A stretch of 8,154 nt of DNA from Verrucomicrobiia bacterium (GCA_030042375.1 JASHZU010000105.1:1-8154), one strand, 5' to 3'. Numbered from the stretch's first letter, positions 1-6,242 are shown. Translations and numbers: made by a program. Notes: a model not told the origin generated them from the letters alone.

Positions 1-356
1 CATAAGCGGACTCCGGAATATAAGTCCAGCGTCACAGTTTCCCGTGTTTCACCGCCGGGCGGCAAACTGTTGGGACCGGAGTAGGCGGCGTGGAATGCCG
101 GATACCCTTGAACGATGACCGTGTTTTGCGCATGGAAATTCCAGTTTTGCTGTGGCGACTCGAGATCTCCTTTAACAGGCGCTTCCGTGCCCGCGACGGG
201 CGCAACGGGGAAGTTCGTGGACACCCCAGTTGCGCCGGCAGGATTTTGGGCCCACGCTACGGGACTGCCGACCGCCAACGGAAATACGATCCACATTAAG
301 CCGCGAACCGGCACTCCGACCGTTGCCATGGCTTCAATATGTTGTTTTATATCCAT
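1..356 (-). CDS. OprB-like outer-membrane porin, N-terminal part (cut by window edge)
   Basis: This is the first 118 codons of a porin gene that continues beyond position 1. Reading back from the ATG at 356-354, the protein has a secretion signal (hydrophobic run LMWIVFPLAVG ending in VAWA before Gln), a Pro/Ala-rich linker and then the start of a beta-barrel domain with QNWNFHAQNTVIVQGYP and SGPNSLPPGGETRE. The last 50 visible residues match the porin at 522-1970 at 37 of 50 positions by my count, so the two are tandem paralogues. The start is uncertain. An ATG at 329-327 gives a cleaner signal peptide beginning MATVGVPVRGLMW and leaves room for a 5' leader. The upstream ATG at 356 directly abuts a palindrome and would make the mRNA nearly leaderless. 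OprB-family porins admit sugars, but the solute here cannot be read from the sequence. Confidence 0.85.
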   Translation of the reverse strand, partial: MDIKQHIEAMATVGVPVRGLMWIVFPLAVGSPVAWAQNPAGATGVSTNFPVAPVAGTEAPVKGDLESPQQNWNFHAQNTVIVQGYPAFHAAYSGPNSLPPGGETRETVTLDLYSGVRL

Positions 357-357
357 A

Positions 358-375
358 ATGTAGCATAGGCTACAT
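358..375. promoter_or_regulatory. Palindromic operator candidate before the second porin
   Basis: A perfect inverted repeat has 7-base arms ATGTAGC and GCTACAT separated by ATAG. It covers the predicted -10 and start region of the minus-strand promoter at 367-395 and ends one base before the porin ATG at 356, so a bound protein would block initiation. The AGC-N4-GCT core resembles the layout of enterobacterial MntR boxes (TAGC-N4-GCTA). That likeness is only suggestive, because no MntR/DtxR-family gene is in the window. Confidence 0.45.
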
Positions 376-395
376 AAATACTGCGGGGCTGTCAA
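367..395 (-). promoter_or_regulatory. Predicted sigma70-type promoter of the second porin
   Basis: On the minus strand TTGACA (395-390), a perfect -35 box, is followed after 17 bases by TAGCCT (372-367), which keeps the three most conserved -10 positions (T, A and final T). The predicted transcript start is near 360, just ahead of the ATG at 356 and about 31 bases ahead of the alternative ATG at 329. This suggests that porin 2 can be transcribed independently of the mgtC-porin 1 unit. The surrounding gap (357-521) otherwise holds only a weak imperfect hairpin (468-486). Confidence 0.5.
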
Positions 396-521
396 CTTTT
401 TGTTACGATAAAAAATCCCGACGGCAGCTTAGGGGCGAACCAAAACAGAGTGCAGTTTAAGCAAGAAGAGGCCTTTTAGGGGTCTCGCAAAGGATCCGGT
501 GGTTAATCCTCTTTGAGGTGA

Positions 522-1970
522 TTAAAATTCCCAATGGAGACGGCCCGAAATAAAGGAAACCGGGCCGCGAGCGCGATTGAAGGCGGGGTTGTCCACAAAT
601 TGATAATCCCCCGCGCCGTGGAGATTCTTGTAGATTTTGAAGTCGTAATACGTTTCAACGATTTTTTCCAGGCCGTAATTCAAATTGCCATCGCCCGCGA
701 GAATGCCGGTGCCGCCGTACTGGAAAAATTCCTGCGCATGCTTGGAGATACCATTCATCACCCCCGCCAGGCCGTAGGTATCGTCGGGCCGATGCCAAAT
801 TGCGCCACTGATACTTAAGCCGACCGAGCCGGCGTAGCCGACATCGCTGAACATATACCCCTCCTCCTGATCATCATTCCAACCGAGACGCGAAAACACG
901 CCGACGTTCGAGGCGATTTCCTGTTCCCAATTTAAACCGAAGCCGTATTTGAGGCGATAGGAGCGCGTTGCCTGCCAATCGGCATCCGGGCCGCCGGCCT
1001 GCAAAATGGCGGCGGCCTGTGAGTATTCGGCCATGTTCGCGCGGTTCAAAAAAGCAAGAAACCGGATAGTGCCAGGATGCTCGTCGAGGGAGTAACGGCG
1101 CTCGAATTCCGAGACCATAGCCCAGGTTTCGAGAAACGGGCCATCCGCCGGCGAATTGTTATAGGGCCACAAGAGGAACTTGTCTTCCCAGGTCAAGCCG
1201 TTCTGTTCTGCCGGCACCTGAAAAAATCCGTAGCGCAAGGTCCACTTTGGCTGGTTCAGTTCCAGGGAAAGCCCAGTCGTAAATCCAATGGAATCGGCGG
1301 GGTAATCCCAGGCCTCGTTGGCGCCTAATCCCCAATTCATGAACTGCGTGCGGGCATCGTTGGCGTAGGCGTTGTTGTCGAAAATGTCCTTGGCGCTGTA
1401 GCGGCCAACGGTAATGGTAAGCCTTGAAATGTCCCTGGTACCGGCGAGATCCAGAGCATCGTCCGGGACAGTTTCCTGCTCGCCGCCAAAGCCGATGGTT
1501 TGGCGGATGAACAGGCGCGAGATAGAACCGTTGGGAACATCGGTGCCAATACGAAACGCTTCGCCGCTGGGAAAACCTTCGACTCCGAGAGTATTTGCTA
1601 CGCCAAATCCCTGCCACATCAAGCCGTCCACATGCGCCTCCGCGCCGCGCCAGAGGCGCAGCCCGCCCATCAAATCCACCGAAATGGATTCGCGCGTCTC
1701 GCCGCCGGACGGCAGGCTGTTGGGGCCGGAGTACTGGGCGCTAAAGCCGGGATACCCCTGGACAATGACGGTGCTTTGGGCGTGAAAATTCCAGTTTTGC
1801 GGCTGAACCTGGCTGGACGTTTCCAGCGGCGGGACTGAATTCGCTGCCGGCGCGGCGGGGGTGGCAACCGAATTGGTGGAAACATCGGCCGCGTTCAAAG
1901 CCGTGGCGGCGCAGGCAAGGGCGGCGGTGGCGCCCAGGTTTTTAAAATGACCCTTGGTTTTCCGTTTCAT
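522..1970 (-). CDS. OprB-family carbohydrate-selective-type porin (complete)
   Basis: The product is a 482-residue outer-membrane beta-barrel porin. From the ATG at 1970 it starts with a typical signal peptide: basic MKRKTKGHFK, then a hydrophobic Ala-rich stretch, with cleavage likely after ALNA (residues 24-27). A Pro/Ala/Ser linker follows to about residue 55, then the barrel. The C-terminal third carries OprB hallmarks: YGFGLNWEQEI, the turn around GDGNLNYGLEKIVETYY, DYQFVDNPAFNRARGPVS, and a terminal GRLHWEF ending in Phe, the usual outer-membrane assembly signal. The mature protein has no cysteine. A TTG two codons upstream (1976) is less likely as the start. Only 9 bases separate it from the mgtC stop, so the two are almost certainly co-transcribed. 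The family transports sugars in Pseudomonas, but the operon partner here suggests a role in Mg2+ limitation. That role is inference. Confidence 0.9.
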   Translation of the reverse strand: MKRKTKGHFKNLGATAALACAATALNAADVSTNSVATPAAPAANSVPPLETSSQVQPQNWNFHAQSTVIVQGYPGFSAQYSGPNSLPSGGETRESISVDLMGGLRLWRGAEAHVDGLMWQGFGVANTLGVEGFPSGEAFRIGTDVPNGSISRLFIRQTIGFGGEQETVPDDALDLAGTRDISRLTITVGRYSAKDIFDNNAYANDARTQFMNWGLGANEAWDYPADSIGFTTGLSLELNQPKWTLRYGFFQVPAEQNGLTWEDKFLLWPYNNSPADGPFLETWAMVSEFERRYSLDEHPGTIRFLAFLNRANMAEYSQAAAILQAGGPDADWQATRSYRLKYGFGLNWEQEIASNVGVFSRLGWNDDQEEGYMFSDVGYAGSVGLSISGAIWHRPDDTYGLAGVMNGISKHAQEFFQYGGTGILAGDGNLNYGLEKIVETYYDFKIYKNLHGAGDYQFVDNPAFNRARGPVSFISGRLHWEF

Positions 1971-1979
1971 GGACAATGA

Positions 1980-2675
1980 TTATTCACTCTTACCGGGCAG
2001 CAATTGCCAGCTCAGTCCCACCACGTTTTTTTCGAGGCTCAGCCGGCTGACGAGTTGTTCCACCTGGGCGTCCATGCGTTCCGGGCTGGTCAGGATAGCT
2101 TTAAGGACGACATGCGTTTGAGTTTTGCCCACGACACTTTCGAGTTCCTGCAGCGCGAGCGGGGAAACGCTGGTCAATTGCACCAGTAAAGTCCGAAGCT
2201 GTATTTCCTCCCGTCCCTGGCAAGTTAACTGGAGGGAATACCGAAACTCCTGTTCAGTGGGGTCCACGGGCTGGCGATTGATAAATGAAACGACGGGGCG
2301 CAACAAGGTATTGACGGCAAGCACGAACGCCGTGCCGACGGCGGCGAAGGCATAGAATCCGAAGCCGGCCAGCACGCCGATGGCCGATGAGCACCAAATG
2401 GTCGCGGCGGTGTTGATGCCGCGGACATTCAGGCCAGAGCGCATGATAACGCCCGCTCCCAGGAAACCGACGCCGGAAACGACATAGGACGCAATGCGCG
2501 TGCGACTGGGGTCATCAATAACACAGCCGACGACAATGAATAACGCGGAACCGACGGCCACCAGGGTGTAGGTCCGCAACCCGGCAGAGCGCTGACGCCA
2601 TTGGCGCTCGACACCAATGGCCGCGCCGCAGAGCAGGGCGCAAGCGAGGCGCGAACAAAAATCGAGGAGATCCAT
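1980..2675 (-). CDS. mgtC: MgtC-family magnesium-limitation membrane protein
   Basis: MgtC is an inner-membrane protein induced by low Mg2+. In Salmonella it restrains the F1Fo ATP synthase and supports survival at low Mg2+; it is not itself a proven transporter. The conserved N-terminal membrane domain is clear: GVERQWRQRSAGLRT near residue 21, then VSGVGFLGAGVIMRSGLNVRG, INTAATIWCSSAIGVLAG and a last membrane segment ending near NTLLRPV. A soluble C-terminal domain of about 85 residues follows, as in true MgtC and unlike the short SapB-type relatives. The ATG at 2675 gives 231 residues, the length of Salmonella MgtC, and puts ERQW where the family has it. An in-frame ATG at 2714 would add 13 polar residues. 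Neither start has a good Shine-Dalgarno site. The gene is divergent from the regulator-mgtA operon and leads into the porin gene. Confidence 0.93.
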   Translation of the reverse strand: MDLLDFCSRLACALLCGAAIGVERQWRQRSAGLRTYTLVAVGSALFIVVGCVIDDPSRTRIASYVVSGVGFLGAGVIMRSGLNVRGINTAATIWCSSAIGVLAGFGFYAFAAVGTAFVLAVNTLLRPVVSFINRQPVDPTEQEFRYSLQLTCQGREEIQLRTLLVQLTSVSPLALQELESVVGKTQTHVVLKAILTSPERMDAQVEQLVSRLSLEKNVVGLSWQLLPGKSE

Positions 2676-2721
2676 AGCGACAAAAAACCGAGATGATTGC
2701 CCACCATTTTCCAAATAATGA

Positions 2722-2748
2722 TTGACAAAAACCCGAGAACGGTATACC
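2722..2748 (+). promoter_or_regulatory. Predicted promoter for the regulator and mgtA
   Basis: A perfect -35 box TTGACA (2722-2727) is followed by TATACC (2743-2748) at a short 15-base spacing. The alternative -10 at 17 bases, TACCCC, is poorer. A third option is TATACA at 2758-2763 with no good -35. Whichever is used, the -10 falls inside the operator at 2742-2762. The suboptimal spacing is reminiscent of promoters whose strength depends on a bound regulator, but this is speculative. Confidence 0.45.
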
Positions 2749-2769
2749 CCTATCCCCTATACAGGTCAA
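2741..2769 (-). promoter_or_regulatory. Predicted promoter for mgtC and porin
   Basis: On the minus strand TTGACC (2769-2764) is followed by exactly 17 bases and TATACC (2746-2741), a strong sigma70-like pair. The predicted transcript start is near 2734, giving leaders of about 20 or 59 bases to the two possible mgtC starts. The 17-base spacer and the -10 box lie almost entirely within the C-rich operator at 2742-2762, so repression by occlusion is expected. Confidence 0.6.
2742..2762. promoter_or_regulatory. CsoR/RcnR/FrmR-type operator in the divergent control region
   Basis: A 21-base site has perfect inverted arms GTATA (2742-2746) and TATAC (2758-2762) around a C-rich core CCCCTATCCCC. 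A/T-rich palindromic ends flanking a run of C or G are the known operator style of this regulator family (for example FrmR and RcnR sites). It lies between the divergent mgtC and regulator genes, 56 bases upstream of the regulator ATG, and overlaps promoter elements in both directions. The natural reading is autoregulation plus control of mgtC, mgtA and the porin by the adjacent regulator. Confidence 0.65.
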
Positions 2770-2818
2770 GCGTCAATTTGCAGTGGCGCATAAAGAAAAA
2801 GGTGCTAAGTATTATTCC

Positions 2819-3103
2819 ATGAAAGTAAAACACGTCCGGCCCGGACTTGAAAAAAGGGCATTGGTGGTTCGTTTGCGGCGGATTAAAGGACAAATCGAAG
2901 GCATCGAAAAAATGGTGGAGATGGACACAGACAGTTCCGATGTGTTGATGCAGGTGGTCTCGGCGCGCCGGGCGCTTAAATCATTCAGCGAAGAGGTGAT
3001 CGAATCGCAGCTTCGGGCCTACGTGGAGAGCGCGGGAAACAAGCCAGAGGGGCGACAGAATTTGCAGTCGTTATTAACGATTTTGGAACGCTACGTCGGC
3101 TAA
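2819..3103 (+). CDS. CsoR/RcnR/FrmR-family transcriptional repressor lacking the metal-binding cysteine and histidine
   Basis: This is a small all-helical DNA-binding regulator (94 residues) of the family once called DUF156. The core EKRALVVRLRRIKGQIEGIEKMVE (residues 11-34) is the signature first helix, followed by DVLMQVVSARRALKS and the third helix. An ungapped alignment to M. tuberculosis CsoR from memory places Ser39, Gln64 and Tyr68 at the Cu(I) ligands Cys36, His61 and Cys65. The protein has no Cys at all; its only His is His5 (one more if translation starts upstream). It should therefore not sense Cu, Ni/Co, persulfide or formaldehyde by the known chemistry. It is followed 10 bases later by mgtA and preceded by a family-type operator, so it likely controls Mg2+ genes; the ligand is unknown. 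An in-frame GTG at 2783 would add 12 residues. I prefer the ATG because it gives a family-like N-terminus, but no ideal Shine-Dalgarno site supports either. Confidence 0.88.
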   Translation: MKVKHVRPGLEKRALVVRLRRIKGQIEGIEKMVEMDTDSSDVLMQVVSARRALKSFSEEVIESQLRAYVESAGNKPEGRQNLQSLLTILERYVG

Positions 3104-3104
3104 T

Positions 3105-3110
3105 AAAGGA
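3105..3110 (+). promoter_or_regulatory. Ribosome binding site of mgtA
   Basis: AAAGGA lies between the regulator stop codon (3101-3103) and the mgtA ATG (3114). The 3-base gap to the ATG is short. It is still the clearest Shine-Dalgarno-like site among the genes here and fixes the mgtA start. Confidence 0.5.
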
Positions 3111-3113
3111 ATT

Positions 3114-5786
3114 ATGACTGGCGAAAAAAAAACGAACGGCCAGCGGGCTGCCGAACTGATGCACGACGCGGCGACCTGCCAAACCGCCGAGCTTTTGCAA
3201 CGGCTGAACTCATCAACGAACGGGTTAAGCGAAGAAGAGGCGGCGGAGCGGCTGGAAATTTTCGGGCCGAATGAAGTGGGGCAGGAGAAACAGCACGGAT
3301 GGTTTTATCGCCTCTGGGTGGCCATCCGCAATCCGCTAGTGATTTTGCTGGCGGTCATCGCCACCATTACTTTTGCGACGGCGGGAGGGACAAGCGATTA
3401 TGTCGGCGGCTCGATCATGGTGGCGATGATTGTGCTGGCGGTTTTATTGCGACTGGTCCAGGAAACCAGGGCGGACAACGCGGCGGCCAAACTGAAGGCG
3501 ATGATTAAAGTCACCGCGACGGTGGTCCGCGACGGCCAGCCGAAGGAGATACCGTTGCAACAATTGGTGCCAGGCGACATTGTGAAGCTTTGCGCCGGCG
3601 ATATGATTCCGGGGGACGTGCGGCTGATGACGGCAAAGGATTTATTCATTATCCAGGCAACGCTCACCGGCGAATCGCTGCCGGTGGAAAAACACGACGC
3701 GCCGGATCCGCGCCCCAATATCCAGCCGATTGAACATAGCAACCTTTGCTTCCTGGGCACGAGCGTGGAAAGCGGCTCGGCCACTGCGGTGATTGCGGCG
3801 ACAGGCTCGCAAACCTACTTCGGGAAAATGGCCAGCAGCCTCGCCGGGCAGCAGGTGGACACGGCGTTCGACAAAGGCGTGAAAAAATTTGTGTGGTTGA
3901 TGATTACGTTCATGGCGTTCATGGCGCCGGCGTCATTTTTAATCAATGGTTTCACAAAACATAGCTGGGGCAAGGACACGTTTCTTTTTGCGCTGGCGAT
4001 TGCGGTGGGGCTGACGCCGGAAATGCTGCCGATGATTGTCTCGGTCTGTCTTTCCAAGGGCGCGCTGGCAATGTCGCGCAAGAAAGTCATTGTGAAGCGG
4101 CTGAACTCGATTCAAAACTTCGGCGCGATGGACGTGCTCTGCACGGACAAGACAGGAACGCTCACGATTGACCACGTCATTTTGGAAATCCATTGCGATG
4201 TTTTTAAAAACGAGAGCGAAGAGGTTTTGCGGGACGCCTATCTCATCAGCCATTTTCAAACGGGGTTGAAAAACGTGCTGGATCGCGCCGTCCTGAAATA
4301 CTCAGAATTGCACAAGGAATTGTCGGTGGAGAAATACAGCAAGGTGGACGAAATCCCGTTTGATTTTTCACGGCGCATGATGTCGGTGGCGGTGCAAGGA
4401 CCGGACGGGGAGCGGCAGCTTTTGACAAAAGGCGCGCCGGAAGCCGTATTCACACGCTGCACCCAATTTGCCAGCGATGGGGAAATTTTCCCGATGGAGC
4501 CGATCCTGGTGGGCAATTTGATTGAGCAGGTCAATTCATTGAGCGAAGACGGTTTTCGAGTGCTGGCTGTGGCGACCAAGAAGCTGGGCACGCAGACGAC
4601 GTTTACCAAGGCGGACGAATGCGAGTTATGCCTGACGGGTTACCTGGCATTCCTGGATCCGCCCAAAGAGTCGGCATCGAAGGCGATTGCGGCGCTGCGA
4701 CAGCATGGTGTGATGGTGAAAGTTTTAACGGGTGACAATGATTTGGTGACGCGCAAGGTCTGTTCGGAAGTGGGCATCCATGCGGAAAAAATCCTGCTGG
4801 GCAATGACGTGGAAAAGATGTCTGACGAGCAATTGGCGGAAGCGATTGACACGATTGACGTTTACGCGCGCCTTTCGCCCGCGCACAAAAAGCGCGTGGT
4901 GCAAGCGCTGCAAAAGAAGAAGCACGTCGTTGGTTTCATGGGCGACGGCATCAATGACGCGCCGGCGTTGCGGCAGGCAGACGTGGGCATATCGGTGGAT
5001 AATGCGGTGGACATCGCCAAGGAATCCGCCGACATGATTTTGCTGGAAAAGAATTTGATGGTACTGGAAGAGGGGGTCATTGAAGGGCGGAAGATTTTTG
5101 CGAACATCCTGAAATATATCCGAATGGGCGCCAGTTCCAATTTTGGAAATATGTTCAGCGTGCTGGGCGCGAGCGCGTGGTTTCCCTTTTTGCCGATGCA
5201 GGCGCTGCAAATTTTGACGAACAATTTGCTTTACGATTTTTCGCAGGTGCCGATTCCGACGGATAACGTCAGCGAACAATACACGGCCAAGCCGCGTCCC
5301 TGGCATTTTGGCGAAATTACCAAATTTATTTTATTCCTCGGGCCGGTCAGTTCCATTTTCGATTATACGACATTTTGTTTCATGTGGTTTTATTGGAAGT
5401 GCAACAATCTCAATCTAGTGCCGCCGACGCCGGATTTGATTGCACGATTTGCGGGTCCGCATGACGACCCGAACAGCACCTACGCGGCCGCGCTGTTTAA
5501 CACCGGCTGGTTTGTGGAATCGTTGATGACCCAAACGCTTATTATCCATGTCATTCGCACAAACCTGGTGCCGTTTGTTCAATCGCGCGCCAGCTGGCAA
5601 CTAACGATGACGAGCATCCTAATCATGGTTATTGGCGCAATCCTGCCGTTTTCGCCGCTGGCCAGACCATTGGGAATGGTGCCGCTGCCGTGGCAATTCT
5701 GGCCGGTCCTCGCGGCGACGCTGCTTTGCTATGTTGGGTTGACGCAAATCATCAAGATGTGGCTGGTACGGCGGGGCTGGATTTAA
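3114..5786 (+). CDS. mgtA: Magnesium-translocating P-type ATPase (P3B type)
   Basis: MgtA is an inner-membrane pump that uses ATP to bring Mg2+ into the cytoplasm. The 890 residues match the usual length of about 900. Domains in order: cation-ATPase N-terminal segment (about 20-65), membrane helices 1-2 (about 73-115), actuator domain with TGES at 185-188, helices 3-4 (about 259-313) with the MgtA-type ion-site motif TPEMLP at 301-306, and phosphorylation loop CTDKTGT with phospho-acceptor Asp345. The nucleotide domain has KGAPE at 439-443; then come TGDN (539-542) and the hinge GDGIND (610-615). Six C-terminal helices follow, including SNFGNMFSVL and NNLLYDFSQ (703-711) with the conserved Asn and Asp708 of the family. 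IVKRLNSIQNFGAMD before the phosphorylation site is specific to MgtA/MgtB rather than Ca2+ or heavy-metal pumps. All catalytic residues are intact. It is the second gene of an operon with the cysteine-free regulator and converges on erpA. Confidence 0.96.
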   Translation: MTGEKKTNGQRAAELMHDAATCQTAELLQRLNSSTNGLSEEEAAERLEIFGPNEVGQEKQHGWFYRLWVAIRNPLVILLAVIATITFATAGGTSDYVGGSIMVAMIVLAVLLRLVQETRADNAAAKLKAMIKVTATVVRDGQPKEIPLQQLVPGDIVKLCAGDMIPGDVRLMTAKDLFIIQATLTGESLPVEKHDAPDPRPNIQPIEHSNLCFLGTSVESGSATAVIAATGSQTYFGKMASSLAGQQVDTAFDKGVKKFVWLMITFMAFMAPASFLINGFTKHSWGKDTFLFALAIAVGLTPEMLPMIVSVCLSKGALAMSRKKVIVKRLNSIQNFGAMDVLCTDKTGTLTIDHVILEIHCDVFKNESEEVLRDAYLISHFQTGLKNVLDRAVLKYSELHKELSVEKYSKVDEIPFDFSRRMMSVAVQGPDGERQLLTKGAPEAVFTRCTQFASDGEIFPMEPILVGNLIEQVNSLSEDGFRVLAVATKKLGTQTTFTKADECELCLTGYLAFLDPPKESASKAIAALRQHGVMVKVLTGDNDLVTRKVCSEVGIHAEKILLGNDVEKMSDEQLAEAIDTIDVYARLSPAHKKRVVQALQKKKHVVGFMGDGINDAPALRQADVGISVDNAVDIAKESADMILLEKNLMVLEEGVIEGRKIFANILKYIRMGASSNFGNMFSVLGASAWFPFLPMQALQILTNNLLYDFSQVPIPTDNVSEQYTAKPRPWHFGEITKFILFLGPVSSIFDYTTFCFMWFYWKCNNLNLVPPTPDLIARFAGPHDDPNSTYAAALFNTGWFVESLMTQTLIIHVIRTNLVPFVQSRASWQLTMTSILIMVIGAILPFSPLARPLGMVPLPWQFWPVLAATLLCYVGLTQIIKMWLVRRGWI

Positions 5787-5789
5787 GAC

Positions 5790-5823
5790 AAAAAATAAGC
5801 CGTTCCGCATCTCACGGAACGGC
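5790..5823 (-). terminator. Rho-independent terminator of erpA, shared at the convergent junction with mgtA
   Basis: A perfect 9-base-pair stem (GCCGTTCCG at 5799-5807 and CGGAACGGC at 5815-5823) encloses a 7-base loop. On the minus strand it is followed by TTATTTTTT (5798-5790), a proper U-tract, 33 bases after the erpA stop. On the plus strand the hairpin sits 12 bases after the mgtA stop but is followed only by ATTATAAGG, so termination of mgtA there is likely weaker. Confidence 0.82.
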
Positions 5824-5856
5824 ATTATAAGGCTTGATCCGGTTGATCGGTCCGGT

Positions 5857-6204
5857 TCAGGCCTGAAAGGATTTTCCGCAACCGCAACTTTGTTTGGCGT
5901 TGGGATTGGTGATTTTAAAACCGCCAGCGGTCATGGAATCGCTGAAATCCACGACGGCACCGCGCAGGTAGTTCGCGCTGATGGGGTCAATGAGGACGCT
6001 AACGCCGCCCCTTTCGGAAACGAGGTCCCCATCGCGTTTTTCATCAAAGACCATGCCGTATTGCATGCCGGAACAACCGCCCTCCTCAATGTAGAGGCGG
6101 AGATTCTTACCGGCATTTTCTGACTTGTTGAGAAGGGACTTAATTTCGTCCACAGCATTTTGAGTCAGATTGACGGTCGTTTCCGCTGAAACTATTTCGC
6201 TCAT
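5857..6204 (-). CDS. erpA: A-type iron-sulfur cluster carrier (ErpA/IscA family)
   Basis: This is a cytoplasmic carrier that receives Fe-S clusters from the assembly scaffold and inserts them into target enzymes. The 115 residues fit the HesB/IscA/SufA fold. The three cluster-binding cysteines are present: Cys44 in EGGCSGMQYG and Cys107 and Cys109 in QSCGCGKSF near the C-terminus. The combination ITNPNAKQSCGCGKSF, GMQYGMVFDE and IDPISANYL is closest in my memory to ErpA rather than IscA or SufA; the assignment within the family is less sure than the family itself. The ATG at 6204 is the only sensible start and has no Shine-Dalgarno sequence. No isc or suf genes adjoin it, as is common for stand-alone erpA. 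Confidence 0.9.
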   Translation of the reverse strand: MSEIVSAETTVNLTQNAVDEIKSLLNKSENAGKNLRLYIEEGGCSGMQYGMVFDEKRDGDLVSERGGVSVLIDPISANYLRGAVVDFSDSMTAGGFKITNPNAKQSCGCGKSFQA

Positions 6205-6213
6205 TTGTATTTA

Positions 6214-6242
6214 ACGCTAAACTGCTTGCGGACGCGTGTCAA
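6214..6242 (-). promoter_or_regulatory. Predicted promoter of erpA
   Basis: On the minus strand TTGACA (6242-6237) is followed after 17 bases by TAGCGT (6219-6214), then only 9 bases to the ATG. The predicted transcript start is within two or three bases of the start codon, which fits the missing Shine-Dalgarno site and suggests a leaderless or near-leaderless mRNA. A perfect -10 TATAAT also lies upstream at 6274-6269 but lacks a convincing -35; it could give a longer transcript. Confidence 0.45.

Noticed and set aside
90..363. Two short plus-strand open frames near the left edge
   Set aside because: They lie antisense to the porin 2 N-terminus, which is supported by its signal peptide and strong match to porin 1.
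410..440. T6 run on the minus strand (415-410) as a terminator tail
   Set aside because: Only a three-pair CCC/GGG stem could be formed immediately before it.
468..486. Hairpin GAGGCCT/GGGGTCTC as terminator of porin 1
   Set aside because: The stem relies on two wobble pairs that become mismatches in the minus-strand RNA, and only TTCTTGCTT follows; not convincing.
2783..2818. GTG at 2783 as start of the regulator
   Set aside because: It adds 12 Lys- and Tyr-containing residues not typical of the family N-terminus, and the nearest AGGT is about 16 bases upstream. It is kept as an alternative only.
4725..5306. 193-codon open frame antisense to mgtA
   Set aside because: It is a shadow of the intact mgtA frame: Arg/His-rich composition and no recognisable domain.
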